A stretch of 64,000 nt of DNA from Catellatospora citrea (GCF_003610235.1 NZ_RAPR01000001.1:1178001-1242000); one strand, 5' to 3'. Counted from the first letter of the stretch, positions 9,442 through 18,284 are shown. Notes: generated by a model from the letters alone, not told the origin. Program-made: numbers and translations.

Positions 9442-9590
9442 TCAGCCCACCTCCTCGCCGCCGCGCGGTGCTTGGTGATCCATCGATGCCTGCCTGTCTG
9501 CGGTGAACCGGGTGACATGGCGCACCGGGGTGGGCGCACGGGACGGCCCGGCGCCGGAGGTCATCCACGCATGGGCATATAACTGATAGC

Positions 9591-9608
9591 ACAGTTAATA
9601 CTTACTGT
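9591..9608. promoter_or_regulatory. 18-bp imperfect AT-rich palindrome
   Basis: ACAGTTAATACTTACTGT is symmetric apart from A/T and purine swaps near the centre. It lies in an AT-rich patch (9571-9615) between the end of the GT-like gene, whose stop it covers, and the C-domain gene that starts at 9441. It could be the operator or promoter region of the C-domain/glycosyltransferase operon, or a weak hairpin at the end of the upstream gene. Confidence 0.35.
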
Positions 9609-10702
9609 AAATATTCCTTCCAGAACTGATCTCCGGCCTGACCAGCGTGTACGCATCCGTCCGATATGGCATGCCGCAGCAGCGGAGCGACGAGTGCGGG
9701 CAGCCCGGCGAGCCGGTGGCCGGGCACGAAACGGCGCAGCGCGCCCGGCGCGATGGTGCGCAACGCCGCCGCCCCGCGCACCGTCCGCAGGGCGCGGTCC
9801 ACCGCCGCGACGTCACCCGTCACCGCGTACGCCGCGACGCCGTAGCAGAACGCGGCCAGCCACAGTTGCAGCAGCAGCGAGTCCGCGACCACCCGGCGCA
9901 TCCGCCCCGTCGGATCGCACACCACGACCGCTGCGGCGTAGCGGTCCAGCAGGTCGTTCAGGGTCAGGCCGGACGGGGCGAGGAACACGTCGGCGAGCAC
10001 CGCCCGCCACCCGTCGCCGTCGGGCACCTGGCACACCACCACCCCGTCGAACAGCAGCAGGTGCGGCACCACGGGCGGGACCAGCACCCGGGCCCAGTCG
10101 CCGGGCGGGGCGCCGAACAGCGCGGCGCGGCGCGGGCCCTGCAGCACGTCGTTGCCGACCAGTGATTCGCCCTGCTCGTGCTCGGCCAGGTTCGGGCAGC
10201 TGACCAGCGGCGTCATCCCGTGCGCGCGGGCGAAACGCAGCAACAGCACGTCGTCGGGCTCGCCGGGCTCGGCCGGGAACTCGGCCAGGGCGTGCGCGAC
10301 CGCGGTCGGCAGGACCACGGCGGTCGTCGGCACGTACGGGTCGAGCAGCGGCACCCAGCCCGCGCCCGCCAGCGCCGCCAGCCGCACCGCCGGCGAGGTG
10401 CGCGAACCCCACTCGGTGAACAGGCACAGGATGCGGTCCGGCTGCGCCGCCACCGCCGCCCGCACCAGCCGGGCGAACCCGGGCGCGAGCCGCATGTCGT
10501 CCTGCACCAGCAACCGGTGCGTGCACCCGGGATCGGCGGTCCGCCAGGCCAGCCGCGCGGTGCGCAGCGCGCTGCGCGGCCCGTCCGGCTCCGGGTCCTC
10601 GACCACCTCGAAGTCCAGCCCCGGCTGGCTCGCGGCCAGGGCAACGGCCTCCGGGCGGCGGCGCGGATGCGCGGTCACCGCGGCGGAAATCGACGCGTGC
10701 AT
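9602..10702 (-). CDS. Putative glycosyltransferase-like protein
   Basis: A 366-residue soluble protein that I cannot place firmly. The first 190 residues look like a GT-A nucleotide-sugar fold. They contain a hydrophobic strand followed by LVQDDMRLAPGF near residue 66 (a DxD-like acidic pair), then FTEWGSRTSPAV, and later PNLAEHEQGESLVGN, which resembles the acceptor-side loop of family 2 or 25-like glycosyltransferases. The second half (LLLFDGVVVCQVPDGDGWRAV onward) is helical and unfamiliar. The ATG at 10700-10702 directly abuts the TTAAG palindrome, leaving almost no leader. It is divergent from the ABC exporter and probably belongs to the same biosynthetic cluster. Function is tentative. 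Confidence 0.6.
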   Translation of the reverse strand: MHASISAAVTAHPRRRPEAVALAASQPGLDFEVVEDPEPDGPRSALRTARLAWRTADPGCTHRLLVQDDMRLAPGFARLVRAAVAAQPDRILCLFTEWGSRTSPAVRLAALAGAGWVPLLDPYVPTTAVVLPTAVAHALAEFPAEPGEPDDVLLLRFARAHGMTPLVSCPNLAEHEQGESLVGNDVLQGPRRAALFGAPPGDWARVLVPPVVPHLLLFDGVVVCQVPDGDGWRAVLADVFLAPSGLTLNDLLDRYAAAVVVCDPTGRMRRVVADSLLLQLWLAAFCYGVAAYAVTGDVAAVDRALRTVRGAAALRTIAPGALRRFVPGHRLAGLPALVAPLLRHAISDGCVHAGQAGDQFWKEYLQ

Positions 10703-10726
10703 TTAAGTATCTTAACTGTTAAGTTT
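10703..10726. promoter_or_regulatory. TTAAG-N3-CTTAA operator between divergent transcripts
   Basis: 10703-10715 reads TTAAG-TAT-CTTAA, a perfect inverted repeat, followed by a further half-site TTAAGTTT at 10719-10726. It lies against the start of the GT-like gene and about 35 bases upstream of the ABC exporter, so one protein bound here could control both. The half-site sequence matches those at 6781 and 55255. Confidence 0.5.
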
Positions 10727-10759
10727 GTTGATGTTACCGGCTGTCGAGAGGACGTCACT

Positions 10760-12559
10760 ATGAGGCCCCGACTGCGCCGGTGGCTGGACCTCGCCGGCCT
10801 GCTCCGACACGCGGGCGGCCGGCCCGTGGCCATCGCCCTGCTCGTCAGCGCCGCGTTCGGCCTGGCCCCGATCGTGTTCATGGTCAGCATGGCGCTGCTG
10901 CTGGCCCGGGTGCCCGCGGTCGCCCGCGGCGAGGCCGCGCTGGGCACGGCCGTCGCGCTCAGCCTGGCCGCGCTCGTCGCGCAGCAGCTGCTCGGTCCGA
11001 TGCAGACCGCGCTGACCGAACTGGTCTCGCGCCGCGTCGACGGGCACTGCGTGCAGCGGGCGCTGCGGGCGGCGTACACCGACGCGCCGGTGGCGGCCCT
11101 GGAACGGCCCGGCACGCTCGACCTGCTCGCCGACGTGCGCACCGCGATCGACCGGGCGAGCCCGTCACCCGGCGACGCCGCCGCGGCGCTGCCCGCGCTG
11201 CTGGCCCGCTACACCGGGCTCACCGGGGCGGTCGTGCTCATCGCGGTGGTGCTGTCGCCGCTCGCGGCCCTCGTCGTCGCGGCGACCGCGCTGGTCATCC
11301 GGTTCGGCCAGCGCGGCTCGCTCGGCCGCTTCGCGGCGGCGTGGGACGCGCTCTCGCCGCAGCGGCGACGACTGGCGTACACCCGCACCCTGACCACCGG
11401 CACCGCCGCGGCCAAGGAGATCCGGGTGCTCGGGCTGCTCGGCTTCCTCACCGCACGCCTGGACAGCGAGCACCGGGGTTACCTCGATCCGATCTGGAGC
11501 ATGCGGCGACGCCTGCTGCTGCGCCCGTTCCTGGGCTTCGCCCTGGCCGGGCTGGTCGGCGCGACCCTGGCGCTGGCCGCGGTCGCCCAGGCCACCGCGA
11601 GCGGCGAGCTGGACCTGCTCGGGTACGCGGTGGCCGTGCAGGCCGTGCTGGTGCCGATCAGGTTCGGCGTCTACTTCCCCGAGGCCGACGTGCAGACCCA
11701 GTTCGGCGGGCGCGCCCTGGCCGCGCTGACCGGCTTCGAGCAGGCGGTACGCGGCGAGCCCCTGCCCGGGGCCGCGCCCGCACCCGCCCCGCAACGCGAG
11801 ATCCGGTTCGAGCAGGTCGGCTTCGCGTACCCGGGCGGACGCCGCGTGTTCACCGACCTCGACCTGAGCATCCCCGCCGGACGCTGCACCGCGATCGTCG
11901 GGCTCAACGGGGCCGGTAAAACCACCCTGGTCAAGCTGCTCACCCGCTGCTACGACCCCGACCGCGGCGCGGTCACCGTCGACGGCCTCGACCTGCGCGA
12001 ACTCGACCCCGCCTCCTGGCAGCGCCGCCTCGCGGTCATCTTCCAGGACTTCAACCGCTACGAGCTGAGCGCGGGCGACAACATCGGCCTCGGCGTCGGC
12101 GTCCCCGCCGACTGGCACGCCGCCGCGGCCCGCGCCGGTGCCCACGACGTGCTCGACGGCCTGCCCGCGGGCCTGGACACGCCCCTGCACGCCCGCTACA
12201 CCGGCGGCCAGGACCTGTCCGGCGGCCAGTGGCAGCGCATCGCCCTGGCCCGCGCCCTGCACGCCGTCGACCGCGGCGCGCGCCTGCTCGTGCTCGACGA
12301 GCCCACCGCCGCCCTCGACGTCCGCGCCGAGGTCGAGTTCTTCGACCGCTTCCTCACCCAGACCGAGGGCCTGACCAGCGTCATCATCTCGCACCGCTTC
12401 TCCACGGTGCGCCGCGCCGACCAGATCCTGGTGCTGTCCGACGGGCACGTCGTCGAGCACGGCGACCACGACACCCTGATCGCCGCGGGCGGCCACTACG
12501 CCGAGATGTTCGCGTTGCAGGCCAGCCGGTTCCGCGACGACGTGGCGGCCGTCGCATGA
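10760..12559 (+). CDS. ABC exporter half, fused permease-ATPase (subunit 1)
   Basis: A 599-residue half-transporter. The N-terminal part (about residues 1-330) is a six-helix membrane domain of the ABC exporter type. The C-terminal nucleotide-binding domain has Walker A GLNGAGKTT, Q-loop VIFQDF, signature LSGGQWQ, Walker B LLVLDEPTAALD and switch His ISHRFSTV, all canonical. The ATG at 10760 was chosen from the protein alignment; upstream in-frame sequence is antisense to the GT-like gene. Its stop overlaps the next gene (ATGA), so the two halves form a heterodimer. Next to NRPS and glycosyltransferase genes it most likely exports the peptide product. Confidence 0.9.
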   Translation: MRPRLRRWLDLAGLLRHAGGRPVAIALLVSAAFGLAPIVFMVSMALLLARVPAVARGEAALGTAVALSLAALVAQQLLGPMQTALTELVSRRVDGHCVQRALRAAYTDAPVAALERPGTLDLLADVRTAIDRASPSPGDAAAALPALLARYTGLTGAVVLIAVVLSPLAALVVAATALVIRFGQRGSLGRFAAAWDALSPQRRRLAYTRTLTTGTAAAKEIRVLGLLGFLTARLDSEHRGYLDPIWSMRRRLLLRPFLGFALAGLVGATLALAAVAQATASGELDLLGYAVAVQAVLVPIRFGVYFPEADVQTQFGGRALAALTGFEQAVRGEPLPGAAPAPAPQREIRFEQVGFAYPGGRRVFTDLDLSIPAGRCTAIVGLNGAGKTTLVKLLTRCYDPDRGAVTVDGLDLRELDPASWQRRLAVIFQDFNRYELSAGDNIGLGVGVPADWHAAAARAGAHDVLDGLPAGLDTPLHARYTGGQDLSGGQWQRIALARALHAVDRGARLLVLDEPTAALDVRAEVEFFDRFLTQTEGLTSVIISHRFSTVRRADQILVLSDGHVVEHGDHDTLIAAGGHYAEMFALQASRFRDDVAAVA

Positions 12560-14331
12560 GGACCCTGCGCACCGCGCTCGCCTTCGTGTTCGGCCTGGCC
12601 TGGGCCGCCGACCGGCGCAAACTCGCCATCGGCGTCGGCCTGATCACCGGCGGCTACCTGGCCACCCCGTTCATCGGGTTCCTGCTGCGCGACTTCACCG
12701 ACGCCGCGCTCGCCGGGGCGACCGGCCCCGCCACCGCGCTGGCCGTCGGCGTCGCGGCGCTGCTGGTCGTGGAGCTGATGCTCGGGCACTTCGCGCACCT
12801 GTACTACTTCGAGGTCGGCGAGCAGGCCGGCACCGTGCTCGACCGGCGGCTGCTGGCCCTGGCCAACGGGCAGCCTACCCTGGCCCACCTCGACGACCCG
12901 GGCTTCGCCGACACGCTCGCGCTGGCCGCCCAGGACGCCGCGCAGACCCGGCAGTCCCTGGAAGGCCTGCTGCACCTGGGCGGGCTCGTGCTGCGGGCGG
13001 CCGTCACCACGGTCATCCTCGCCACCGTGGACCCGTGGCTGGCCCTGCTGCCGCTGGCCGCGGTGCCACCGGTGCTGGTCGCCCGCCGGGCCGCGAAGCT
13101 GAACGAGAGCGCCCGCGAACGCACCGCCGAGGCCGGGCGGCTGTCGAGCCACCTGCTGTCCCTGGCCGCCGACGCCGACGCGGTCAAGGAGATCCGGCTC
13201 TGCGGGGCGGACGAGTTCCTGCTGGCCCGGCAGTCCGCCTCCTGGGCACAGGCGACCGAGGTGCGCTGGGCGGCGCAGTGGCGGGCCGCGCTGTTGCGCG
13301 GGTGCGGGCAGCTGCTGTTCGCGTTCGCGTACGGCGGGGCGATCCTGCTGGTGCTCGGCCGGGCCGTGGACGGCACCGCGACCGTCGGCGAGGTCATCCT
13401 GGTGGTGACGCTGGCCGTGCAGATCAGCGTGCAGGTCGCCGGGGCGATCGGGTATCACGCCACGGTCGCCGCCGCCGCCCGCACCGCGGGCCGCTTCGCC
13501 GAGCTGGCCGCCGCCGCACCCGACCCGGAACCGGCGACCTCGCCCGCCCCCCGGCGCCTGCGGCACGGCATCGGCCTGCACGGCGTCACCTTCGCCTACC
13601 CCGGCGCGGCCGAGCCGACCCTGCGCGACGTCGACCTGACCCTGCCCGCCGGGGCCACCGTCGCGCTGGTCGGCGAGAACGGCGCGGGCAAGAGCACCCT
13701 GGTCAAACTGCTCTGCGGGCTGTACGCCCCGACCAGCGGCACGCTCACCGTCGACGGCGTGGATCTGCGCCGGTTCCCGGCCGAGTCGTGGCACCGCCGG
13801 ATCGCCATGCTGTTCCAGGACTTCGCCCGGCTGCACTGGACCGTCCGCGACAACGTCGGCGTCGGCGAGCTCACCCACCACGACGACGACGCGGCGCTGC
13901 AGGCCGCGATCCACCGGGCCCGCGCCGGGCGCGCGGTCGAGCAGGCCGGCGGCCTGGACGGGATGCTCGGCCGGGGGTACGCCGACGGCACCGAACTGTC
14001 CGGTGGCCAGTGGCAGTCCCTCGGCCTGGCCCGGTCGCTGCTGCGGCCCCGCCCACTGCTGCTGGCCCTGGACGAGCCCGCCGCGGCGCTCGACGCGCAC
14101 GCCGAGAACGCGCTGTTCACCCGGTTCGCGACCGCGGCCCGGCGCGCCGCGCGGGGCACCGGGGCGATCACCCTGTTCGTCTCGCACCGCTTCTCCACGG
14201 TGCGCGCCGCCGACCTGATCGTGGTGCTGCGCGACGGCACCGTCGCCGAGCTGGGCAGCCACGACGAGCTGATGGCCCGCGGCGGCCTCTACGCCGACCT
14301 GTTCACCCTCCAGGCGAAGGCGTACGCCTGA
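12556..14331 (+). CDS. ABC exporter half, fused permease-ATPase (subunit 2)
   Basis: A 591-residue partner of the preceding exporter half, overlapping it by 4 bases. It has a six-helix membrane domain, then Walker A GENGAGKST, Q-loop MLFQDF, signature LSGGQWQ, Walker B LLLALDEPAAALD and switch His VSHRFSTV. Both active sites of the predicted heterodimer look competent. The signature ends in Trp-Gln rather than the usual Arg-Gln in both halves, which suggests a recent common origin. It ends 4 bases before the convergent gene at 14336, with no room for a terminator. Confidence 0.9.
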   Translation: MRTLRTALAFVFGLAWAADRRKLAIGVGLITGGYLATPFIGFLLRDFTDAALAGATGPATALAVGVAALLVVELMLGHFAHLYYFEVGEQAGTVLDRRLLALANGQPTLAHLDDPGFADTLALAAQDAAQTRQSLEGLLHLGGLVLRAAVTTVILATVDPWLALLPLAAVPPVLVARRAAKLNESARERTAEAGRLSSHLLSLAADADAVKEIRLCGADEFLLARQSASWAQATEVRWAAQWRAALLRGCGQLLFAFAYGGAILLVLGRAVDGTATVGEVILVVTLAVQISVQVAGAIGYHATVAAAARTAGRFAELAAAAPDPEPATSPAPRRLRHGIGLHGVTFAYPGAAEPTLRDVDLTLPAGATVALVGENGAGKSTLVKLLCGLYAPTSGTLTVDGVDLRRFPAESWHRRIAMLFQDFARLHWTVRDNVGVGELTHHDDDAALQAAIHRARAGRAVEQAGGLDGMLGRGYADGTELSGGQWQSLGLARSLLRPRPLLLALDEPAAALDAHAENALFTRFATAARRAARGTGAITLFVSHRFSTVRAADLIVVLRDGTVAELGSHDELMARGGLYADLFTLQAKAYA

Positions 14332-14335
14332 CGGG

Positions 14336-15304
14336 TCAGCCCGGTGCGGCGAAGCGGGTGCACAGCCGTTCGGTGCCCGCGCCGCTGATCAGCAGGCGCT
14401 CCTTGGCGTTGCTCAGCAGCTGAGCAGTCCAGTCCGTGAACCCGCCGTCGGTGATCAGCAGCTCGTCGCCGCCGGCCGTCGTCGCGTGGACGAAGAAGCA
14501 GGCGTCGCGGTAGTAGCCGCGACCCTGCTCCCGCTCGTCGTCGAAGCCGAGGGCCACCGCCGGGTGCCGCGCGGCGAGCAGGTCCAGGACCGAGGCAAGC
14601 GCATCTCGGCGTACGCCCTGGCTCAGGTCGGTGACCGAGACCCGGACGCGGTCGATCAGCAGGCCCTGCCGCCGTCCCTCGGCCAGCAGCCGCAGGTGGG
14701 CGTCCAGCTGCTCGGTCAGCGCCGCGGTCTCGAAACGGAAGGAGCCCTCGTCGCGGCCCGCGGTCGTCAGCGCGAGCAACCGGAAGTGCGGCAGCGTCCC
14801 GGGCCGGTCGAAGAACTGGCCGCGCACCAGCCGGTGCGAGGCGCACAGCCGGACCCGGTCCCGGCTGCGCGGGTCGCGGCGCAGCAGGTCGCGGCGACGC
14901 GCCGCGGACTCCAGCGCGAGCACGTTGGTGGAGTCGGCGAGCACCTCGCTGTTGCGGCTGGTGGTGAGCACCTTGTGCTGGCTGACGTCGGTCACCGCGG
15001 CGACGGTGCCGAGCGGGCTCAGCGGCGACAGTTCGATCCCGGCGTAGCCCAACTCACCGAGCAGCGCGAACGCGGCGGCGTCGAACACGGCCAGCACGCG
15101 CGGGTCCGCGGGCGACGGGCCGGCGAAGCGGTTGCGCTCGTAGGAGGCCAGCAGCTCGGCGGGCGCCACCCGGCCGGCGCGCGCGGCGTACACCGCGAGC
15201 ATCAGAGACTGCAGGTCGGTCGGTGTCAGCCGCTCGGCCAGCACGGACACCAGATCCGACACCCCGGCGGCCCGGGTCACCCGCCTCAAGAGCCGATCTT
15301 CCAC
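14336..15304 (-). CDS. Class II aminoacyl-tRNA synthetase-like protein (tentative)
   Basis: A 322-residue protein without a firm assignment. The GTG at 15304 is preferred because GGGGAG lies 9 bases upstream; a longer frame with a TTG start adds 33 low-complexity residues. Several segments recall a HisRS/HisZ-like class II core. These are a strand-rich stretch GYAGIELSPLSPLGTV, a motif 2-like run with LCASHRLVRGQFFDR and PHFRLLALTTAG, and, near the C-terminus, LLITDGGFTDW then LLISGAGTERL, which resembles motif 3. If the fold is right it could be a tRNA-dependent or amino-acid-activating tailoring enzyme, since it sits next to a peptide cluster, or a regulatory paralogue. This is inference from motif resemblance by eye. 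Confidence 0.5.
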   Translation of the reverse strand: MEDRLLRRVTRAAGVSDLVSVLAERLTPTDLQSLMLAVYAARAGRVAPAELLASYERNRFAGPSPADPRVLAVFDAAAFALLGELGYAGIELSPLSPLGTVAAVTDVSQHKVLTTSRNSEVLADSTNVLALESAARRRDLLRRDPRSRDRVRLCASHRLVRGQFFDRPGTLPHFRLLALTTAGRDEGSFRFETAALTEQLDAHLRLLAEGRRQGLLIDRVRVSVTDLSQGVRRDALASVLDLLAARHPAVALGFDDEREQGRGYYRDACFFVHATTAGGDELLITDGGFTDWTAQLLSNAKERLLISGAGTERLCTRFAAPG

Positions 15305-15432
15305 CCGGCCATTCTCCCCGGCCACCGTGGGTGGCGACCGGTGGTCCCCCGGTGCCGGCGGCGAGCGGAGGGCGAGGTCGGATTTGCGACGGGTCCTAGG
15401 CAACGCCGGTCGATCAACTTACCGTGTCGGCC

Positions 15433-16284
15433 ATGACCGCCTCTCCGCTGCGCCACGCCGCCCCCGGCACAGACGTCGCGCGTACCCGCACCCTCGCTCG
15501 CCCGCACCGCGCCGCCGTCGCCGGGGTGCTCGCCCTGGCCCTTCTGGGCACCGCCGCCTGCGGCAAGAAGGACGAACCGCAGGCCAGTGCCAGCGCCAAC
15601 ACCGTGATCACGGAGAGCCCCGGGGCGAGCGCGAGCGCCCTGCCGTCCGGCTCGGCGGCCGCGACGCCGCAGCCGTCGTCGACCGGTGGCAGCGGCAACG
15701 GCAGCGGCAACCAGACGCCGACGTTCCCGAAGTCGGCCAAGGACTACGGCCTGGCCGCGCTGGCCGCCTGGGCGTCGGGCAGCAAGTCGAAACTCGACCA
15801 GTACGCCGTGCAGGCCGCGGTGGCGCAGTTCATGGGCCACGGCAAGCCCAACAGCCAGTGGAGCAACCTCAACTGCGAGGCCGCCGGCAGCGGGCGCACC
15901 GCCTGCAACTACCGCAACGCGCACGGCGACGACGCCCGGCTGACCATGGAGGACACCCAGCTGGGCCACCCGACGGCGACCGTCGACGTGTTCCTCAACC
16001 GCACCCAGTACCCGACGGACGCGGCCGGTTACGTCGGCTTCTTCATGGCCGCCTGGGGCGACGGCAACAAGCAGCGGATGACCCGCTACGCCAGCTCGTC
16101 GATCGCGAACATGTTCACCGGCAAGACCCCGCCGACCGGCAGCCAGACCAACGCCACCCAGAGCGGGAGCACCTGGACCGTACAGGTGAACGGCCTGCCG
16201 GTGGGCTCCGGGAACTGGACGTTCACCGTCAACGGCAGCAAGCTCGGCGGCGGCAACGCGATCACCGCCGCCAAGATCGACTGA
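15433..16284 (+). CDS. Putative exported lipoprotein
   Basis: A 283-residue protein with an N-terminal signal peptide ending in the lipobox-like LLGTAAC, after which a charged GKKDE and a long Ser/Thr/Pro/Gly linker follow, as in surface lipoproteins. The mature domain (about residue 95 on) has one clear Cys pair (NCEAAGSGRTACNY) and ends in a predicted beta region. No known domain is recognised. An in-frame GTG 9 bases upstream (15424) is an alternative start. It is divergent from 14336-15304; the 128-base gap shows no strong palindrome. Confidence 0.72.
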   Translation: MTASPLRHAAPGTDVARTRTLARPHRAAVAGVLALALLGTAACGKKDEPQASASANTVITESPGASASALPSGSAAATPQPSSTGGSGNGSGNQTPTFPKSAKDYGLAALAAWASGSKSKLDQYAVQAAVAQFMGHGKPNSQWSNLNCEAAGSGRTACNYRNAHGDDARLTMEDTQLGHPTATVDVFLNRTQYPTDAAGYVGFFMAAWGDGNKQRMTRYASSSIANMFTGKTPPTGSQTNATQSGSTWTVQVNGLPVGSGNWTFTVNGSKLGGGNAITAAKID

Positions 16285-16382
16285 GGTCGGGCGGGGCGGC
16301 CCGCAGCACCTGCCCACGGCCGGACCGGCATGTCCGCCTAGACTTGTCGTGATCGGTTGACGGGTGACGCGGGGGGCGACGA

Positions 16383-17558
16383 GTGTCCGAGGCTGACCGC
16401 GCGCGGGCGCTGCCCGACGCCCCGCCGATCCTGAGCGACGTGCCCGGTTCGTTCACCTGGCGGGTGCTGCACGACCGGCATCCGGCGATCATTAAGCAGG
16501 TGTCCGGGGCGTTCCCGTACCCGCCGCGCATCCGCCAGGCCCTCGCGCGGCTGGCGCACGACGCCGTCTCCGGCGTCGTGGAGCCGCTGCCCGCCGACGC
16601 GCACGACGCCGCCGACTGGGCCCGCTGGAGCGCGCCGTACCTGGGCATGAGCTGGTACGACGTGCCGTTCCTGTGGGCGGAGAACTACTTCTACCGGCGG
16701 CTGCTGGAAGCCGTGGAGTACTTCCGGCCCGGTCCGTGGCGCGGGCTGGACCCGTTCACCCCGCAGAAGTCCGCGGAGCTGGCCGACCCCGCACTCGTCG
16801 CCGACCTCGCCGCGCTGGCCGACCTGACCACCCGGCCCGCCGAGGAGCAGCTGACCGCGGCCGTGGACGCCGCGCTGTGGGGCAACCGGGCCGACCTCGC
16901 GACCCGGGTCTCCGATCCGGAGGCAGAGCACCGCAAGCAGTCCTCCGACCTGGTCGCCGACGACAGCGCCGTGCTGCGACGTTTCCTCGCGCCCGGCACC
17001 GGTGGCACGGTGTGCCTGGTCGCCGACAACGCCGGGCGGGAACTCATCCCCGATCTGGTGCTGGTCGACGTGCTGCTGCGCAACGGCCTGGCCGACCGGG
17101 TCGAGCTGCACCTCAAGCCCCAGCCCTACTTCGTCTCCGACGCCATGCTGCACGACCTGCTGTCCTGCCTGCGACGCCTGGCCGACGCGGAGCCGGCGCT
17201 GCGCGAACGCCTTTGGACGGCCCTGGACGACGGGTCGCTGGAGGTGGTGACCGATCCGTTCTACTGCGAGCCGCTGAGCTACCACGATCTGCCCGGCGAC
17301 CTCACCGCACGATTCCGGGCGGCGAAGCTGACGATCGTGAAGGGCGACCTGAACTACCGCCGGCTCGTCGGGGACCGTCACTGGCCCGCGCACACCCCGT
17401 TCGACGCGGTGACCGCGTACTTTCCCGGGGCGGTCGCGGCGCTGCGTACGCTCAAGTCCGAAGTTCTGGTCGGCGCGCCGGACGTCGCGGCGCTGGACGC
17501 CGCCGGGGTCGGCTGGCGCCTGGACGGCACGCACGGGCTGATCCAAGTCCGGGTCTGA
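16383..17558 (+). CDS. ARMT1/DUF89-family damage-control phosphatase
   Basis: A 391-residue member of the metal-dependent ARMT1-like (DUF89) family, which hydrolyses phosphate from damaged or over-accumulated sugar phosphates and cofactors. The family's metal and substrate motifs are visible: DNAGRELIPDL near residue 218 and KGDLNYRRLVGDRHW near 320, in the right order and spacing. The start is GTG at 16383. A TAGACT -10-like hexamer lies upstream near 16339. The physiological substrate cannot be predicted. Confidence 0.85.
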   Translation: MSEADRARALPDAPPILSDVPGSFTWRVLHDRHPAIIKQVSGAFPYPPRIRQALARLAHDAVSGVVEPLPADAHDAADWARWSAPYLGMSWYDVPFLWAENYFYRRLLEAVEYFRPGPWRGLDPFTPQKSAELADPALVADLAALADLTTRPAEEQLTAAVDAALWGNRADLATRVSDPEAEHRKQSSDLVADDSAVLRRFLAPGTGGTVCLVADNAGRELIPDLVLVDVLLRNGLADRVELHLKPQPYFVSDAMLHDLLSCLRRLADAEPALRERLWTALDDGSLEVVTDPFYCEPLSYHDLPGDLTARFRAAKLTIVKGDLNYRRLVGDRHWPAHTPFDAVTAYFPGAVAALRTLKSEVLVGAPDVAALDAAGVGWRLDGTHGLIQVRV

Positions 17559-17622
17559 ACCCGCCGTCCGGCGAAATCATCACCGGAGGACTCGTGGCCA
17601 CCGCCCGGTGCCGGTCACGGAT

Positions 17623-18195
17623 TCAGCTGCCGAAGCCCTCAAGCAGCAGCGCGAGCCGCTGCGCGTGTCCTTCGCGGCGCAGCCGGCCACCCCGCATGAG
17701 TGTCGTGAGCCCGTGCAGGCTCGCCCAGAACACCTCGGTGCGCACGTCCAGGTCGTCGTCACCGATGAGTGGGCGCACCGCCTCGCGCAGCTCGCCGAAC
17801 GCCGCGCGCAGGGCGGGCGGGGCGGCCGGGGTGGCGAACGGCAGCCCGACGGCCAGGGTGAACATCGCGTCGTAGGTCGCCGGACGCCGGTCGGCGAAGT
17901 CCGCGTACGCGTGCGCCACCGCGGCGAGCGCCGCGCTCGCGTCGGCGGCTTCGGTGCGGGCCGCGCGCAGGATGCCGGCCACTTCGGCGAAGCCCTCGAC
18001 GGCGACCGCCGCCATGATGGCGTCCTTGCCCTTGAAGTGGCTGTAGAGCACCGGCTGGCTGTACTCGATGAGTTCGGCGAGCCGGCGGGTGGTGACGGCG
18101 TCCCAGCCCTGTGTTTCGGCGAGGTCCCGGGCGGCGGTGACGATGAGTCGTTCTCGTTCGGCCAGTTCGCGCTCGCGGCGCTTCGTCGGAGGCAT
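17623..18195 (-). CDS. TetR-family transcriptional regulator
   Basis: A 190-residue repressor. The N-terminal HTH is clear (VTTRRLAELIEYSQPVLYSHF, residues about 40-58, split here by a known turn). The C-terminal half has the WASLHGLTTLMRGG pattern of the WHG subfamily. It is divergent from the DUF4267/cupin/esterase operon. The two 13-bp palindromes between them, one over each -10 region, indicate that it represses itself and that operon. The promoter -10 ends only 6 bases before the ATG, so the mRNA is probably leaderless. Confidence 0.92.
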   Translation of the reverse strand: MPPTKRRERELAERERLIVTAARDLAETQGWDAVTTRRLAELIEYSQPVLYSHFKGKDAIMAAVAVEGFAEVAGILRAARTEAADASAALAAVAHAYADFADRRPATYDAMFTLAVGLPFATPAAPPALRAAFGELREAVRPLIGDDDLDVRTEVFWASLHGLTTLMRGGRLRREGHAQRLALLLEGFGS

Positions 18196-18201
18196 GGCCC
18201 G

Positions 18202-18270
18202 ATTCTAGCGCCGCTAGCATCACTGTCAAAGCTATGTTAGTGTCGCTCGCATCGCTAGCACCGCTAGATT
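18202..18270. promoter_or_regulatory. Divergent promoter region with two TetR operators
   Basis: Operator 1 at 18205-18217 is CTAGCGCCGCTAG and operator 2 at 18255-18267 is CTAGCACCGCTAG, which differ at one base. On the minus strand a good promoter is seen: -35 TTGACA (18229-18224), 16-base spacer, -10 TAGAAT (18207-18202), with operator 1 covering the -10. Operator 2 overlaps the plus-strand -10 candidate TAGATT at 18265-18270. The centre-to-centre spacing of the two operators is 50 bases. Confidence 0.75.
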
Positions 18271-18284
18271 CTGGAGGAATCGTC

